Below are positions 1 to 6,895 of a stretch of 10,633 bases of DNA, one piece after another. A program made the translations under genes and the position numbers. Positions within the stretch are counted from its first letter, which is position 1, and every line of letters begins with the position of its first letter. The notes below the pieces were generated by a model that worked only from the letters and a program-made list of their open reading frames with translations, did not search any database and was not told where the DNA came from. Source of the DNA: an uncultured Clostridia bacterium (GTDB lineage: Bacteria; Bacillota; Clostridia; TANB77; CAG-508); the NCBI GenBank assembly GCA_948745425.1, contig CAPZDM010000058.1, forward strand, positions 1 through 10,633, in the 5' to 3' direction.

Positions 1-52
1 ATACCTCCACTACGGACTTTCACCGATTAACTAAACGACATGCCCGTCGCAC
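1..52 (-). mobile_element. 5' end of a group II intron (probably class IIC), cut off by the window edge
   Basis: Read on the minus strand from base 52, the sequence starts GTGCGAC, continues with GGGCATG and then has GGTGAAAGTCC. This order matches the 5' end of bacterial group II introns: a GUGYG start, a GGCAUG block and a GGUGAAAGUCC-like block at the base of domain I, as I remember it from the Oceanobacillus iheyensis IIC intron. The first intron base lies 8 nt past the 3' arm of a terminator hairpin, which is the preferred insertion site of class IIC introns. The rest of the ribozyme and any reverse transcriptase (maturase) would lie to the left, outside the window, so I cannot say whether the intron is complete or mobile. 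The class assignment is inference from location. Confidence 0.78.
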
Positions 53-97
53 TTAGAAAAGGAGGCATAGCTTGGTATTAAACCAAACCATGCCTCC
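53..97 (-). terminator. Factor-independent terminator and 5' exon of the intron
   Basis: Bases 61-68 (GGAGGCAT) pair perfectly with 90-97, and an inner TTGGT/ACCAA stem (72-76 with 82-86) closes a 5-nt loop. On the minus strand the hairpin is followed by TTTTCTAA, a terminator-like tail, and then immediately by the intron boundary. On the plus strand no T-run follows, so it acts on minus-strand transcripts. The nearest minus-strand gene upstream is uvrA, whose stop codon is about 320 bases away. The TTTTCTAA stretch would be the exon segment (IBS) that pairs with the intron. Confidence 0.72.
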
Positions 98-209
98 TAC
101 AGATAATGATTATAAATTTTTCTAATTTAAAATTTTTATAAAAATGTATATTTTATATTTTTTTGTTAATAATATGTTTATACTTAATTGTATTGGAGGT
201 GCATTTATT

Positions 210-299
210 ATGTCAAAAGAAAAGAAAAATAACAACAAAAATAATAACAACAACAATAATAACAATAACAACAATCAAAATCAAAACAACGATAGATAA
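210..299 (+). CDS. Asn-rich micro-protein, 29 aa, function unknown
   Basis: A short plus-strand reading frame with ATG at 210 and TAA at 297-299. A full Shine-Dalgarno GGAGGT sits at 195-200, nine bases before the ATG, which is the main reason to believe it is translated. The product begins MSKEKK, then is almost pure asparagine with one lysine, and ends QNQNNDR: 18 of 29 residues are Asn. It has a charged start, no hydrophobic segment and no cysteine, so it should be soluble and disordered. Asn codons mix AAC and AAT, so it is not a single perfect triplet repeat. It is the only likely gene on the plus strand in the window. The 100 bases upstream are extremely AT-rich, with TATACT at 179-184 as a weak -10 candidate and no clear -35. 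A strong hairpin (305-326) begins 5 bases after the stop. I do not recognise a family; chance low-complexity DNA is the alternative. Confidence 0.45.
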   Translation: MSKEKKNNNKNNNNNNNNNNNNQNQNNDR

Positions 300-304
300 T
301 TTTA

Positions 305-326
305 TGGGCACGATTATTCGTGCCCA
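305..326 (+). terminator. Perfect 9-bp stem-loop, possible terminator of the micro-ORF
   Basis: TGGGCACGA (305-313) pairs base for base with 318-326 around a TTAT loop. It lies 5 bases past the micro-ORF stop. On the plus strand it is followed by GTTCATTTTA, which contains only a short T-run, so it would be a weak terminator. On the minus strand it is followed by TAAAATTATC and could equally slow transcripts leaving uvrA. The GGGCAC/GTGCCC core recurs in the next element (353-399), which suggests the two belong to one dispersed palindrome family. Confidence 0.45.
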
Positions 327-351
327 GTTCATTTTACATATATTTAGCAAA

Positions 352-403
352 AGGGCACAGTGGTGTCTCTCCTAATGGGTATTCCCCCAAACGGTGCCCC
401 TAC
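352..403 (-). repeat. TGTAGGG-edged palindromic element, possible uvrA terminator
   Basis: GGGCAC (353-358) pairs with GTGCCC (394-399) around a loop of 35 bases, which itself contains a small GGG/CCC hairpin (GGGTATTCCC at 377-386). Read on the minus strand the element starts TGTAGGGGCAC and ends GTGCCCTTTT. The four Ts make it a plausible terminator 13-64 bases after the uvrA stop. The TGTAGGG edge is shared with the hairpin at 3377-3400, although the stem bases differ. That is the pattern of a dispersed repeat family with conserved edges and variable stems. Confidence 0.5.
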
Positions 404-415
404 ACATATATTGTT

Positions 416-3244
416 TTATAGATATTTTTTCAGAAATCTACCTGTATAGCTTCTTTCATTTTTTACTATTTGTTCTGGGGTTCCCACCTGTATTATGGTT
501 CCTCCTGCGTCTCCTCCTTCTGGTCCTAAGTCTACTATATAATCACAGGCTTTTATTAAGTCTAAGTTATGTTCTATTACTATTATTGAGTTTCCTGTGT
601 CTACTAGCCTTTGTAATATGTCTACTAATCTATGTACATCTGCTATATGAAGTCCTGTTGTTGGTTCATCTAATATATATAGTGTTTTTCCTGTTGCTCT
701 TTTTGATAATTCTGTTGCAAGTTTTACACGTTGTGCTTCTCCTCCTGATAGTGTTGTTGATGGTTGTCCTAGTTTTATATATCCTAGCCCTACATCATTT
801 AAAGTTTGTATTCTTTGTTTTATTTTAGGTATGTTTTCAAAAAATTCTAGGGCTTCTTCGACTGTCATGTTAAGTACATCTGATATACTCTTTCCTTTAT
901 ATTTTACTTCTAAAGTTTCTCTATTATATCTTGCTCCTCCACATACTTCGCATGGTACATAAATATCTGGTAAAAAGTGCATTTCAATTCTTATAGAACC
1001 ATCTCCATTACAAGCTTCACATCTTCCTCCTGGAACATTGAAACTAAATCTTCCTTTTTGATATCCTCTCATTTTTGCTTCATTTGTTGTAGCAAAAATT
1101 TCTCTTATATCATCAAATACTCCTGTGTATGTTGCTGGATTAGAACGTGGTGTTCTACCTATTGGTGATTGGTCTATGTTTATTATTTTATCTATGTTTT
1201 CAATTCCTTTTACTTCTTTACATTTTCCTGGTTTTTCATTTGCACCGTTTAAGTCTCTTGATATTGTTTTATATAAAATATCATTTACTAATGTACTTTT
1301 TCCTGAACCTGAAACTCCTGTAACACATGTGAATACTCCTAATGGAAATTTAACATTTATATTTTTTAAGTTGTTTTGATTTGCACCTATGACTTCAATT
1401 GATTTTCCATTTGATTTTCTTCTTTTCTTTGGAACTTCTATTCTCTTTCTACCACTTAAATATGCTCCTGTTTCTGAACCTTGTACTAATTTTATTTCTT
1501 CTGCTGTTCCTTGACCTAGTACATTTCCTCCATGTACTCCTGCACCTGGACCTATATCTATAATTTGATCAGCAGCATACATTGTGTCTTCATCATGTTC
1601 TACAACTAATACTGAATTTCCCAAATCTCTTAATTTCTTTAATGTTGCTATTAGTTTTTCGTTGTCTCTTTGATGTAATCCTATACTTGGTTCATCTAGT
1701 ATATAAAGTACTCCTGTTAGGCTTGATCCAATTTGAGTTGCAAGACGTATACGTTGTGCTTCTCCTCCTGATAATGTTCCTGCTGGTCTTGATAATGTTA
1801 AATATTCAAGGCCAACATCTAATAAAAATTGTAGCCTTTTATTTAGTTCTTTTAATATCATATCTGCAATCATTGCTTCTTGTTTTGTTAATTTTAGATT
1901 ATTTAAAAAGTGCTTTATTTTATCTATTGACATTTCTGTTAGTTCATTAATGTTCTTGTCTTCAATTTTTACTGCTAAACTTTCTTTTTTTAGTCTTGCT
2001 CCTTTACATATAGGACAGTCTGATTCACTCATGTACATTTCATAGAAATCTCTCATTCCTTGTGATTTTGTTTCATTGTGTCTTCTTTCTAGTGTTGGAA
2101 TTACTCCTTCAAATGGAGTTGTGAATTTTCTTACTCCAAATGGAGATTCATATTCAAAGTCTATTTTTTCGTCTCCTGTACCATATAAAATTTTTTCTAA
2201 GAATTCTCTTGGTAATTTTTTGATAGGCTGTTTAATATTTACACCATAGTGATGTCCAATGCTTTCAAAGTACATTTTTGCCATGGTGTCCCCTTTTTTC
2301 ATTGTACTTGAACCAAATGCTTTTACACCATCATATAAAGTTTTATTCTTATCTGGAATTATTAGATCTTCGTCCATTTTCATTAAGTATCCAATTCCTG
2401 TACATGCTGGACATGCTCCAAATGGATTATTAAATGAGAACATTCTTGGTGTTAACTCTTCAATACTTATTCCACAGTCTACACAGGAATAGTTTGTGTT
2501 GTACATCTTTTCATATTTATTGCCTTTTTCTGAAATTTCTACTAATACTATGTTATTTGCGTTTTTTAAGGATACTTCTATTGATTCTGCTAGTCTGTTT
2601 CTAATGTCTTCTTTTATAACTAATCTATCTACTACTAATTCTATATTGTGTTTTTTCTTTCTGTCTATTTCTATATCATCTGTTAGTTCTACCATTTCAC
2701 CATCAATTCTTACTCTAACAAATCCTTGTCTTTGATAACTTTCTAGTTGTTTTACAAATTCTCCTTTTCTACCACGAACAATAGGAGCTAATATTTGAAT
2801 TTTAGTTCCCTCTGGTAATTTTAATACATCATCTATTATTTGATCCAATGTTTGTTTTTCTATTTTCTTTCCACAGTTTGGACAATATGCTACACCTATT
2901 CTTGCATATAATAAACGAATATAGTCATATATTTCTGTTACTGTTCCTACTGTTGACCTAGGATTTTTGGATGTTGTTTTTTGGTCTATTGATATTGCTG
3001 GTGAAAGTCCTTCTATAGATTCAACATCTGGTTTTTCCATTATTCCTAAAAATTGTCTTGCATATGAGGATAGACTTTCTACATATCTTCTTTGACCTTC
3101 TGCATATAATGTATCAAATGCTAATGATGATTTTCCTGAACCTGAAAGTCCAGTAATTACAACTAATTTATCTCTTGGGATTTCAAGGTTTATGTTTTTT
3201 AGGTTATGTTCTTTTGCTCCTTTTATAATAATTTTGTCATTCAT
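416..3244 (-). CDS. uvrA: Excinuclease ABC subunit A (UvrA)
   Basis: DNA-damage sensor of nucleotide excision repair. The UvrA dimer scans DNA with UvrB, recognises bulky lesions and loads UvrB, after which UvrC cuts. It acts in the cytoplasm on the nucleoid. At 942 aa it is full length and has the double ABC-ATPase layout: first Walker A GLSGSGKS at residues 32-39, CPNCG zinc-binding pair near 120, CVDCG and CPAC pairs near 255-280, LSGGEAQR signature near 490, and Walker B ILDEPSIGLH near 515. The second half has Walker A GVSGSGKST near 645, the CEAC/CEVC zinc module near 745-770, LSGGEAQR near 835 and ILDEPTTGLH near 860. No frameshift or missing motif is seen. The ATG at 3244 is preceded by AAGGAAATAAGGAAA, a modest ribosome binding site. 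uvrB is not next to it, and no GAAC-N4-GTTC LexA-type box is visible upstream. It has its own promoter at 3291-3319. Confidence 0.97.
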   Translation of the reverse strand: MNDKIIIKGAKEHNLKNINLEIPRDKLVVITGLSGSGKSSLAFDTLYAEGQRRYVESLSSYARQFLGIMEKPDVESIEGLSPAISIDQKTTSKNPRSTVGTVTEIYDYIRLLYARIGVAYCPNCGKKIEKQTLDQIIDDVLKLPEGTKIQILAPIVRGRKGEFVKQLESYQRQGFVRVRIDGEMVELTDDIEIDRKKKHNIELVVDRLVIKEDIRNRLAESIEVSLKNANNIVLVEISEKGNKYEKMYNTNYSCVDCGISIEELTPRMFSFNNPFGACPACTGIGYLMKMDEDLIIPDKNKTLYDGVKAFGSSTMKKGDTMAKMYFESIGHHYGVNIKQPIKKLPREFLEKILYGTGDEKIDFEYESPFGVRKFTTPFEGVIPTLERRHNETKSQGMRDFYEMYMSESDCPICKGARLKKESLAVKIEDKNINELTEMSIDKIKHFLNNLKLTKQEAMIADMILKELNKRLQFLLDVGLEYLTLSRPAGTLSGGEAQRIRLATQIGSSLTGVLYILDEPSIGLHQRDNEKLIATLKKLRDLGNSVLVVEHDEDTMYAADQIIDIGPGAGVHGGNVLGQGTAEEIKLVQGSETGAYLSGRKRIEVPKKRRKSNGKSIEVIGANQNNLKNINVKFPLGVFTCVTGVSGSGKSTLVNDILYKTISRDLNGANEKPGKCKEVKGIENIDKIINIDQSPIGRTPRSNPATYTGVFDDIREIFATTNEAKMRGYQKGRFSFNVPGGRCEACNGDGSIRIEMHFLPDIYVPCEVCGGARYNRETLEVKYKGKSISDVLNMTVEEALEFFENIPKIKQRIQTLNDVGLGYIKLGQPSTTLSGGEAQRVKLATELSKRATGKTLYILDEPTTGLHIADVHRLVDILQRLVDTGNSIIVIEHNLDLIKACDYIVDLGPEGGDAGGTIIQVGTPEQIVKNERSYTGRFLKKYL

Positions 3245-3290
3245 TTTCCTTATTTCCTTTTTTATATAATTTTGTGATAAACACTGATAT

Positions 3291-3319
3291 ATTTTACCAT
3301 ATTTTTTTTATATATTCAA
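3291..3319 (-). promoter_or_regulatory. Sigma-A type promoter for uvrA
   Basis: On the minus strand TTGAAT (3314-3319) and TAAAAT (3291-3296) are separated by exactly 17 bases. Transcription would start near 3284, giving a leader of about 40 nt before the uvrA ATG at 3244. The -35 matches the consensus at four of six bases and the -10 at five of six. Confidence 0.68.
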
Positions 3320-3376
3320 TACTTTTTACAAATTTTTGTTTGTATGGTTTAAGTCAAAGTACTTTACGTGATTTAA

Positions 3377-3400
3377 GGACTGCCAAAGGCAGTCCCTACA
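3377..3400 (-). repeat. Perfect 8-bp hairpin with a TGTAGGG edge, downstream of the hydrolase gene
   Basis: GGACTGCC (3377-3384) pairs with GGCAGTCC (3388-3395) around an AAA loop. The flank CTACA gives TGTAGGG on the minus strand, the same edge as the element at 352-403. It lies about 35 bases after the hydrolase stop and about 60 bases before the uvrA promoter. After the hairpin the minus strand reads TTAAATC, so it is a weak terminator at best. I read it as a member of a dispersed palindrome family that may also attenuate read-through into uvrA. Confidence 0.55.
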
Positions 3401-3432
3401 TAAACTATTTGTCTATCTCTATAATGTTGTTC

Positions 3433-4344
3433 TTATATTATGAATTTTACAATATCCTCATAAATTTCTTGTTTGTTTTTTTCATTTAAAATCTCATGTC
3501 TTAAACCTTTGTATAGTTTTCCTTTTACATTTATATATCCTATTTTTCTTAAAAATTCCTGACTTTCCTTCCATCTGTCTTCATTTATTATTACTGGGTC
3601 ATTACTTCCAGCAATGAATAGTATTGGAAGTTCTTTGTTGTTTAATTCCCAACCTTCTTTTGTATATATATCCCTCATTAATTTGAATAAGTTCTCAAAT
3701 CCGTTTAACGTAAATATAAATCCACATAATTCATCATTATCATATTTTTCTACGGTTTCATTGTTAGCACAAATCCATGAATTCTTTGATTTAGCATCTT
3801 TTATACTTTTATTGTAATTTCCAATAGCTAAGTTTTGTATAAAATTACTTTTGTATCTTTCACCTCTAAATATCTTCATCACTTTTATTATAAATATTGC
3901 TAGATTAACAAATGTATTCTTACTTGGTGAACCACATACAATTAGTTTATCTATATCTCTATCATATTTTTTTATATATTTTCTTACTGCCATAGAACCC
4001 ATACTATGTCCAAACAAAATCATTTCTTTATCTGGATACATTTCTTTTACATATAAAGTTATTTGATGTAAATCTTCTACTATACATTGAGCATTATCAT
4101 CATAAAAATAACCTAAATCTTCTTTTTCTTTTACACTTTTTCCATGCCCTCTATGATCACTTATTATTGTAACATATCCTTGTTTTGTTAAATATTCTAA
4201 AAAATCATAATATCTTTCTTTGTGCTCTGCCATACCATGTGATATCTGAAATATTCCTTTTATATCTCCATCAGGTATAAATATTGTTACACTAACTGAT
4301 AAATTATCACAATTAGATTTTAATACTATATCCTTTCTTTCCAT
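3433..4344 (-). CDS. Alpha/beta hydrolase, monoacylglycerol lipase / lysophospholipase-like
   Basis: A cytoplasmic serine hydrolase of 303 aa, from the Hydrolase_4 (serine aminopeptidase S33 / monoglyceride lipase) group. Visible motifs in order are HGMAEH (36-41, oxyanion-hole region), DHRGHGKS (63-70), the nucleophile elbow GHSMGS with Ser114, FIAGSNDPV with the likely acid Asp249, and LRHEILNE with the catalytic His283. The HGMAEH and DHRGHGKS signatures are typical of bacterial enzymes related to monoacylglycerol lipase, which hydrolyse lipid or other ester substrates. The actual substrate cannot be read. There is no signal peptide. GGAGGA lies 8 bases before the ATG. The start is only 19 bases past the endonuclease stop, so it may be co-transcribed with the restriction-modification genes. 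A functional tie to them is not implied, and it may be an older chromosomal neighbour of uvrA. Confidence 0.88.
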   Translation of the reverse strand: MERKDIVLKSNCDNLSVSVTIFIPDGDIKGIFQISHGMAEHKERYYDFLEYLTKQGYVTIISDHRGHGKSVKEKEDLGYFYDDNAQCIVEDLHQITLYVKEMYPDKEMILFGHSMGSMAVRKYIKKYDRDIDKLIVCGSPSKNTFVNLAIFIIKVMKIFRGERYKSNFIQNLAIGNYNKSIKDAKSKNSWICANNETVEKYDNDELCGFIFTLNGFENLFKLMRDIYTKEGWELNNKELPILFIAGSNDPVIINEDRWKESQEFLRKIGYINVKGKLYKGLRHEILNEKNKQEIYEDIVKFII

Positions 4345-4363
4345 ATAATTCCTCCATTTTATC

Positions 4364-5935
4364 CTAAATTGGTTTTATTTCAATTGAGAATTGCCCTTTA
4401 CTTCTTCCTGATCCTGTTGTTATTGAAAAGTCTGATAATTCATTTTTATTTAGTGCCTTGTTTAAATATATATAATGAGCTACATATGGCTCATCAAACC
4501 AGTCAGATCCTGTAAATAATGAACTGTGTATTTTTTTATTGTTTATTATCTGATTTTTTAAATAATTTTGTGAAAATTTTCTTATTTCATTTAAATCTTT
4601 GATATTATGATAATCTATTTGCTTATCTAATTTTTCATTAAAATATATTTTAAATTTTTCTTCGTCTATATTTAGTTTTTCCATTATCATTTCATTTTTA
4701 TTTTTTTCTTTTTCATTACTGTATAAGAGTAGTCCCATAAATATAAATTCTGTATTATCTAAAATTCCAGAAAATGCTTTTAAAAATGATTCGTGTGTTA
4801 GCTTCTGTATTGTATAGTTATTTGACCCATCAATTTTTACTGATATTCCAGAGTTTTTTATTATTTCATAATTAATATCCTTTAGGTCGTTTTCTGTTAA
4901 TTCATATTCTTTTTGCAATAAAAAATCTTGAGTTATATTTGCTCTAATTAAATATGCATCTGATTTAGGATATACTTTTTTATTACTTAAATGTGATAGT
5001 ACTCTATCTGAAACTTTTACCATAAAAACATTTTCTAAATCATCAATTTCTTCTGTTAAATATTTCCAAATACTAGATTTTTTATTCTTATTAAACCTAT
5101 TTGATATATCAAATTCTTCTTTATCACCCATAAATGTATTAACATTTGTAGTATTTATTTTCATTAATTCAAATATATCATTTTTAATTTGAGAATATTT
5201 AACTTGTAATTGACCTCTCTTTTGTTCCGATGTTCCTTTTTTAGATACATTCCAAGATTGTAAAGACATTTTTCCAACATGAATTGTATTGTTGTTATCA
5301 GCCTTCATATTAATTTTTATGATTTCTTCGGATGATATCCATCTTCCATTTATCTCATTACCATGATATATATAATCAACTCTACTATTATGCCTTCCTA
5401 TAAATAAAAATCTATCTATAAGAATTCGTTTATTTTTATCTAAAAATCCTTGAATATTTTCTGCTTTTTCTGGATATTTATTCCTAAATTCTTTTGATGT
5501 AAATCTACATATTATATCTCCTTTTTCATCTTTGTCCATTAAACCACTACCATCAAGAGTTCCATCAGCCCATAGAAAAAGGCAAATATCATTGCATACA
5601 TCTTCATTTGCATTTAATTCTTCTTTAATATATTTTATGAAATCTGAACATTTTTCTTGATGAACACTATTACCATTTCCCATTTTACAACTAATAGCAA
5701 ATTCATCTTCTTCAATATATACATAGAAATCTTGCTTTAATTTAGTACTAGTTTCGTATTTTGCATTTATTTTTGTATCTAAATTTAGTTTAATTTTTCT
5801 GTCTTCTGCTATATATTTTATAAATTCTTTTAAGTTATTGTTTAGTGTAGAAAAGGTTTTATTGTTTAATGCTTCTACTATATTTATTTCATTTTTATTT
5901 CCATGTGAATTGCTTCCTATTATTCTATTTTCCAT
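4364..5935 (-). CDS. Probable type II restriction endonuclease partner of the two m5C methyltransferases
   Basis: A 523-aa protein encoded 9 bp after the second methyltransferase, in the position where a type II endonuclease is expected. I do not recognise its exact family. Two stretches resemble the PD-(D/E)XK nuclease core. The N-terminal one has Glu21, KQDF with Asp69, then ISCKMGNGNSVHQE with Lys84. The central one has YPKSDAYLI with Asp326, then GISVKIDGSNNYTIQK with Lys367. Either could be the catalytic site and the other a DNA-binding or degenerate copy. FIGRHNSRVDYIYHG (178-192) and the glycine-rich C-terminus TTGSGRSKGQFSIEIK are further likely conserved blocks. There are no transmembrane segments, helicase motifs or ATPase motifs, which argues against type I or III. 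The AGGTG ribosome site, 6 bases before the ATG, lies across the methyltransferase stop codon, suggesting translational coupling. The DNA is more AT-rich than uvrA, in keeping with acquisition by transfer. Function is inferred mainly from context. Confidence 0.78.
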   Translation of the reverse strand: MENRIIGSNSHGNKNEINIVEALNNKTFSTLNNNLKEFIKYIAEDRKIKLNLDTKINAKYETSTKLKQDFYVYIEEDEFAISCKMGNGNSVHQEKCSDFIKYIKEELNANEDVCNDICLFLWADGTLDGSGLMDKDEKGDIICRFTSKEFRNKYPEKAENIQGFLDKNKRILIDRFLFIGRHNSRVDYIYHGNEINGRWISSEEIIKINMKADNNNTIHVGKMSLQSWNVSKKGTSEQKRGQLQVKYSQIKNDIFELMKINTTNVNTFMGDKEEFDISNRFNKNKKSSIWKYLTEEIDDLENVFMVKVSDRVLSHLSNKKVYPKSDAYLIRANITQDFLLQKEYELTENDLKDINYEIIKNSGISVKIDGSNNYTIQKLTHESFLKAFSGILDNTEFIFMGLLLYSNEKEKNKNEMIMEKLNIDEEKFKIYFNEKLDKQIDYHNIKDLNEIRKFSQNYLKNQIINNKKIHSSLFTGSDWFDEPYVAHYIYLNKALNKNELSDFSITTGSGRSKGQFSIEIKPI

Positions 5936-5944
5936 TTACAACAC

Positions 5945-6895
5945 CTATAAATAATCTACAAACATTTTACCTATATTTTTTATTATTGGAATTACAACAC
6001 TATTTCCTATTTGCTTATAAGTCTGCATATTATTTTCCTTTATTTTATAATCTTGTGGAAATCCCATTATTTGCAAGCACTCTCTTTCTGTAAGCTTTCT
6101 TTTATATTTTACTACTACTGGAATATTATTTCCACCTGTTCCCATTTTTGCTGTTAAACATGGTGAGATACCATCATTCCTAAAATTACATTTTGATGCT
6201 CTAATTTCATTTGCTATAATATATTTTTTATTACCTTGATATCTATTACTCTTTTTGTAATTATCAATATATTTATTAATATTATTTAAAGCTATTTGTG
6301 TTGATTCATATCCTTTCTTGGTTTTTGGCTCTATTATATCCTCTAAAGTGTATTTTAAATTTATTTTGTCTGGGAATTTAAAATCGTTTTTATAGATATC
6401 CTTTCTTATTGCAACACAATACCATCTATTTCTGTTTTGTGGTATTCCATAATCCTTAGCATTCATAACTTTTGCTTTTACAATATATCCAAGTTCTTCT
6501 AAAGTGTTAGTTATTACTTTTATCGTTCTCCCTGAGTCATGGCTTACTATCCCTGATACATTCTCAAGAAATGCAATTTTAGGTTTATTATATTTTAGTA
6601 TTCTTGCTACTTCAAAAAACATTGTACCTCTAGAATCTTTAAATCCTATTCTTTTTCCTGCTATGCTAAATGGTTGACAAGGAAATCCTGCACACAATAC
6701 ATCAAATTTAGGTAAATTTTTTTCATCTACTTTTGTTATATCGCAATAAGAGTCTTCATTAAAATTATTCTTATATGTTTCGCAGACTTCTTTATTATTA
6801 TCACACGAAAACACACATTTTCCACCTAAATCTTCCATTGCGATTCTAAAACCTCCAAGTCCACTAAACAAATCTATGAATGTAAATTTACTCAT
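5945..6895 (-). CDS. DNA (cytosine-5-)-methyltransferase, second of the pair
   Basis: Transfers a methyl group from S-adenosylmethionine to carbon 5 of cytosine in a specific DNA site, protecting the host from the partner endonuclease. All hallmark motifs are present in 316 aa: motif I FIDLFSGLGGF (6-16), motif IV GFPCQPFS with catalytic Cys73, motif VI ENV (111-113), motif VIII QNRNR (153-157), motif IX RECLQIMGFP (271-280) and motif X GNSV (297-300). The region between about 165 and 265 is the target-recognition part; its end, SPCLTAKMGTGGNNIP, is a common pre-motif IX block. The ATG overlaps the end of the upstream methyltransferase gene (ATGAGTAA). Its AAGGAG site sits inside that gene 10 bases before the ATG, so translation is probably coupled. 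It is a paralogue of its neighbour, not a duplicate, because the recognition regions differ. The target sequence cannot be read. Confidence 0.95.
   Translation of the reverse strand: MSKFTFIDLFSGLGGFRIAMEDLGGKCVFSCDNNKEVCETYKNNFNEDSYCDITKVDEKNLPKFDVLCAGFPCQPFSIAGKRIGFKDSRGTMFFEVARILKYNKPKIAFLENVSGIVSHDSGRTIKVITNTLEELGYIVKAKVMNAKDYGIPQNRNRWYCVAIRKDIYKNDFKFPDKINLKYTLEDIIEPKTKKGYESTQIALNNINKYIDNYKKSNRYQGNKKYIIANEIRASKCNFRNDGISPCLTAKMGTGGNNIPVVVKYKRKLTERECLQIMGFPQDYKIKENNMQTYKQIGNSVVIPIIKNIGKMFVDYL

Noticed and set aside
213..332. Minus-strand frame of 39 codons encoding a very hydrophobic, membrane-like peptide
   Set aside because: It is the antisense of the AAT/AAC run, which necessarily reads as ATT/GTT (Ile/Val). 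Its ATG has no ribosome binding site, whereas the plus-strand frame has GGAGGT.
394..828. Plus-strand open frames opposite uvrA, rich in Leu and Val
   Set aside because: They are antisense shadows of a complete, conserved UvrA reading frame and have no ribosome binding sites of their own.
3245..3432. SOS (LexA) box upstream of uvrA
   Set aside because: I looked for GAAC-N4-GTTC-like palindromes around the promoter and found none.
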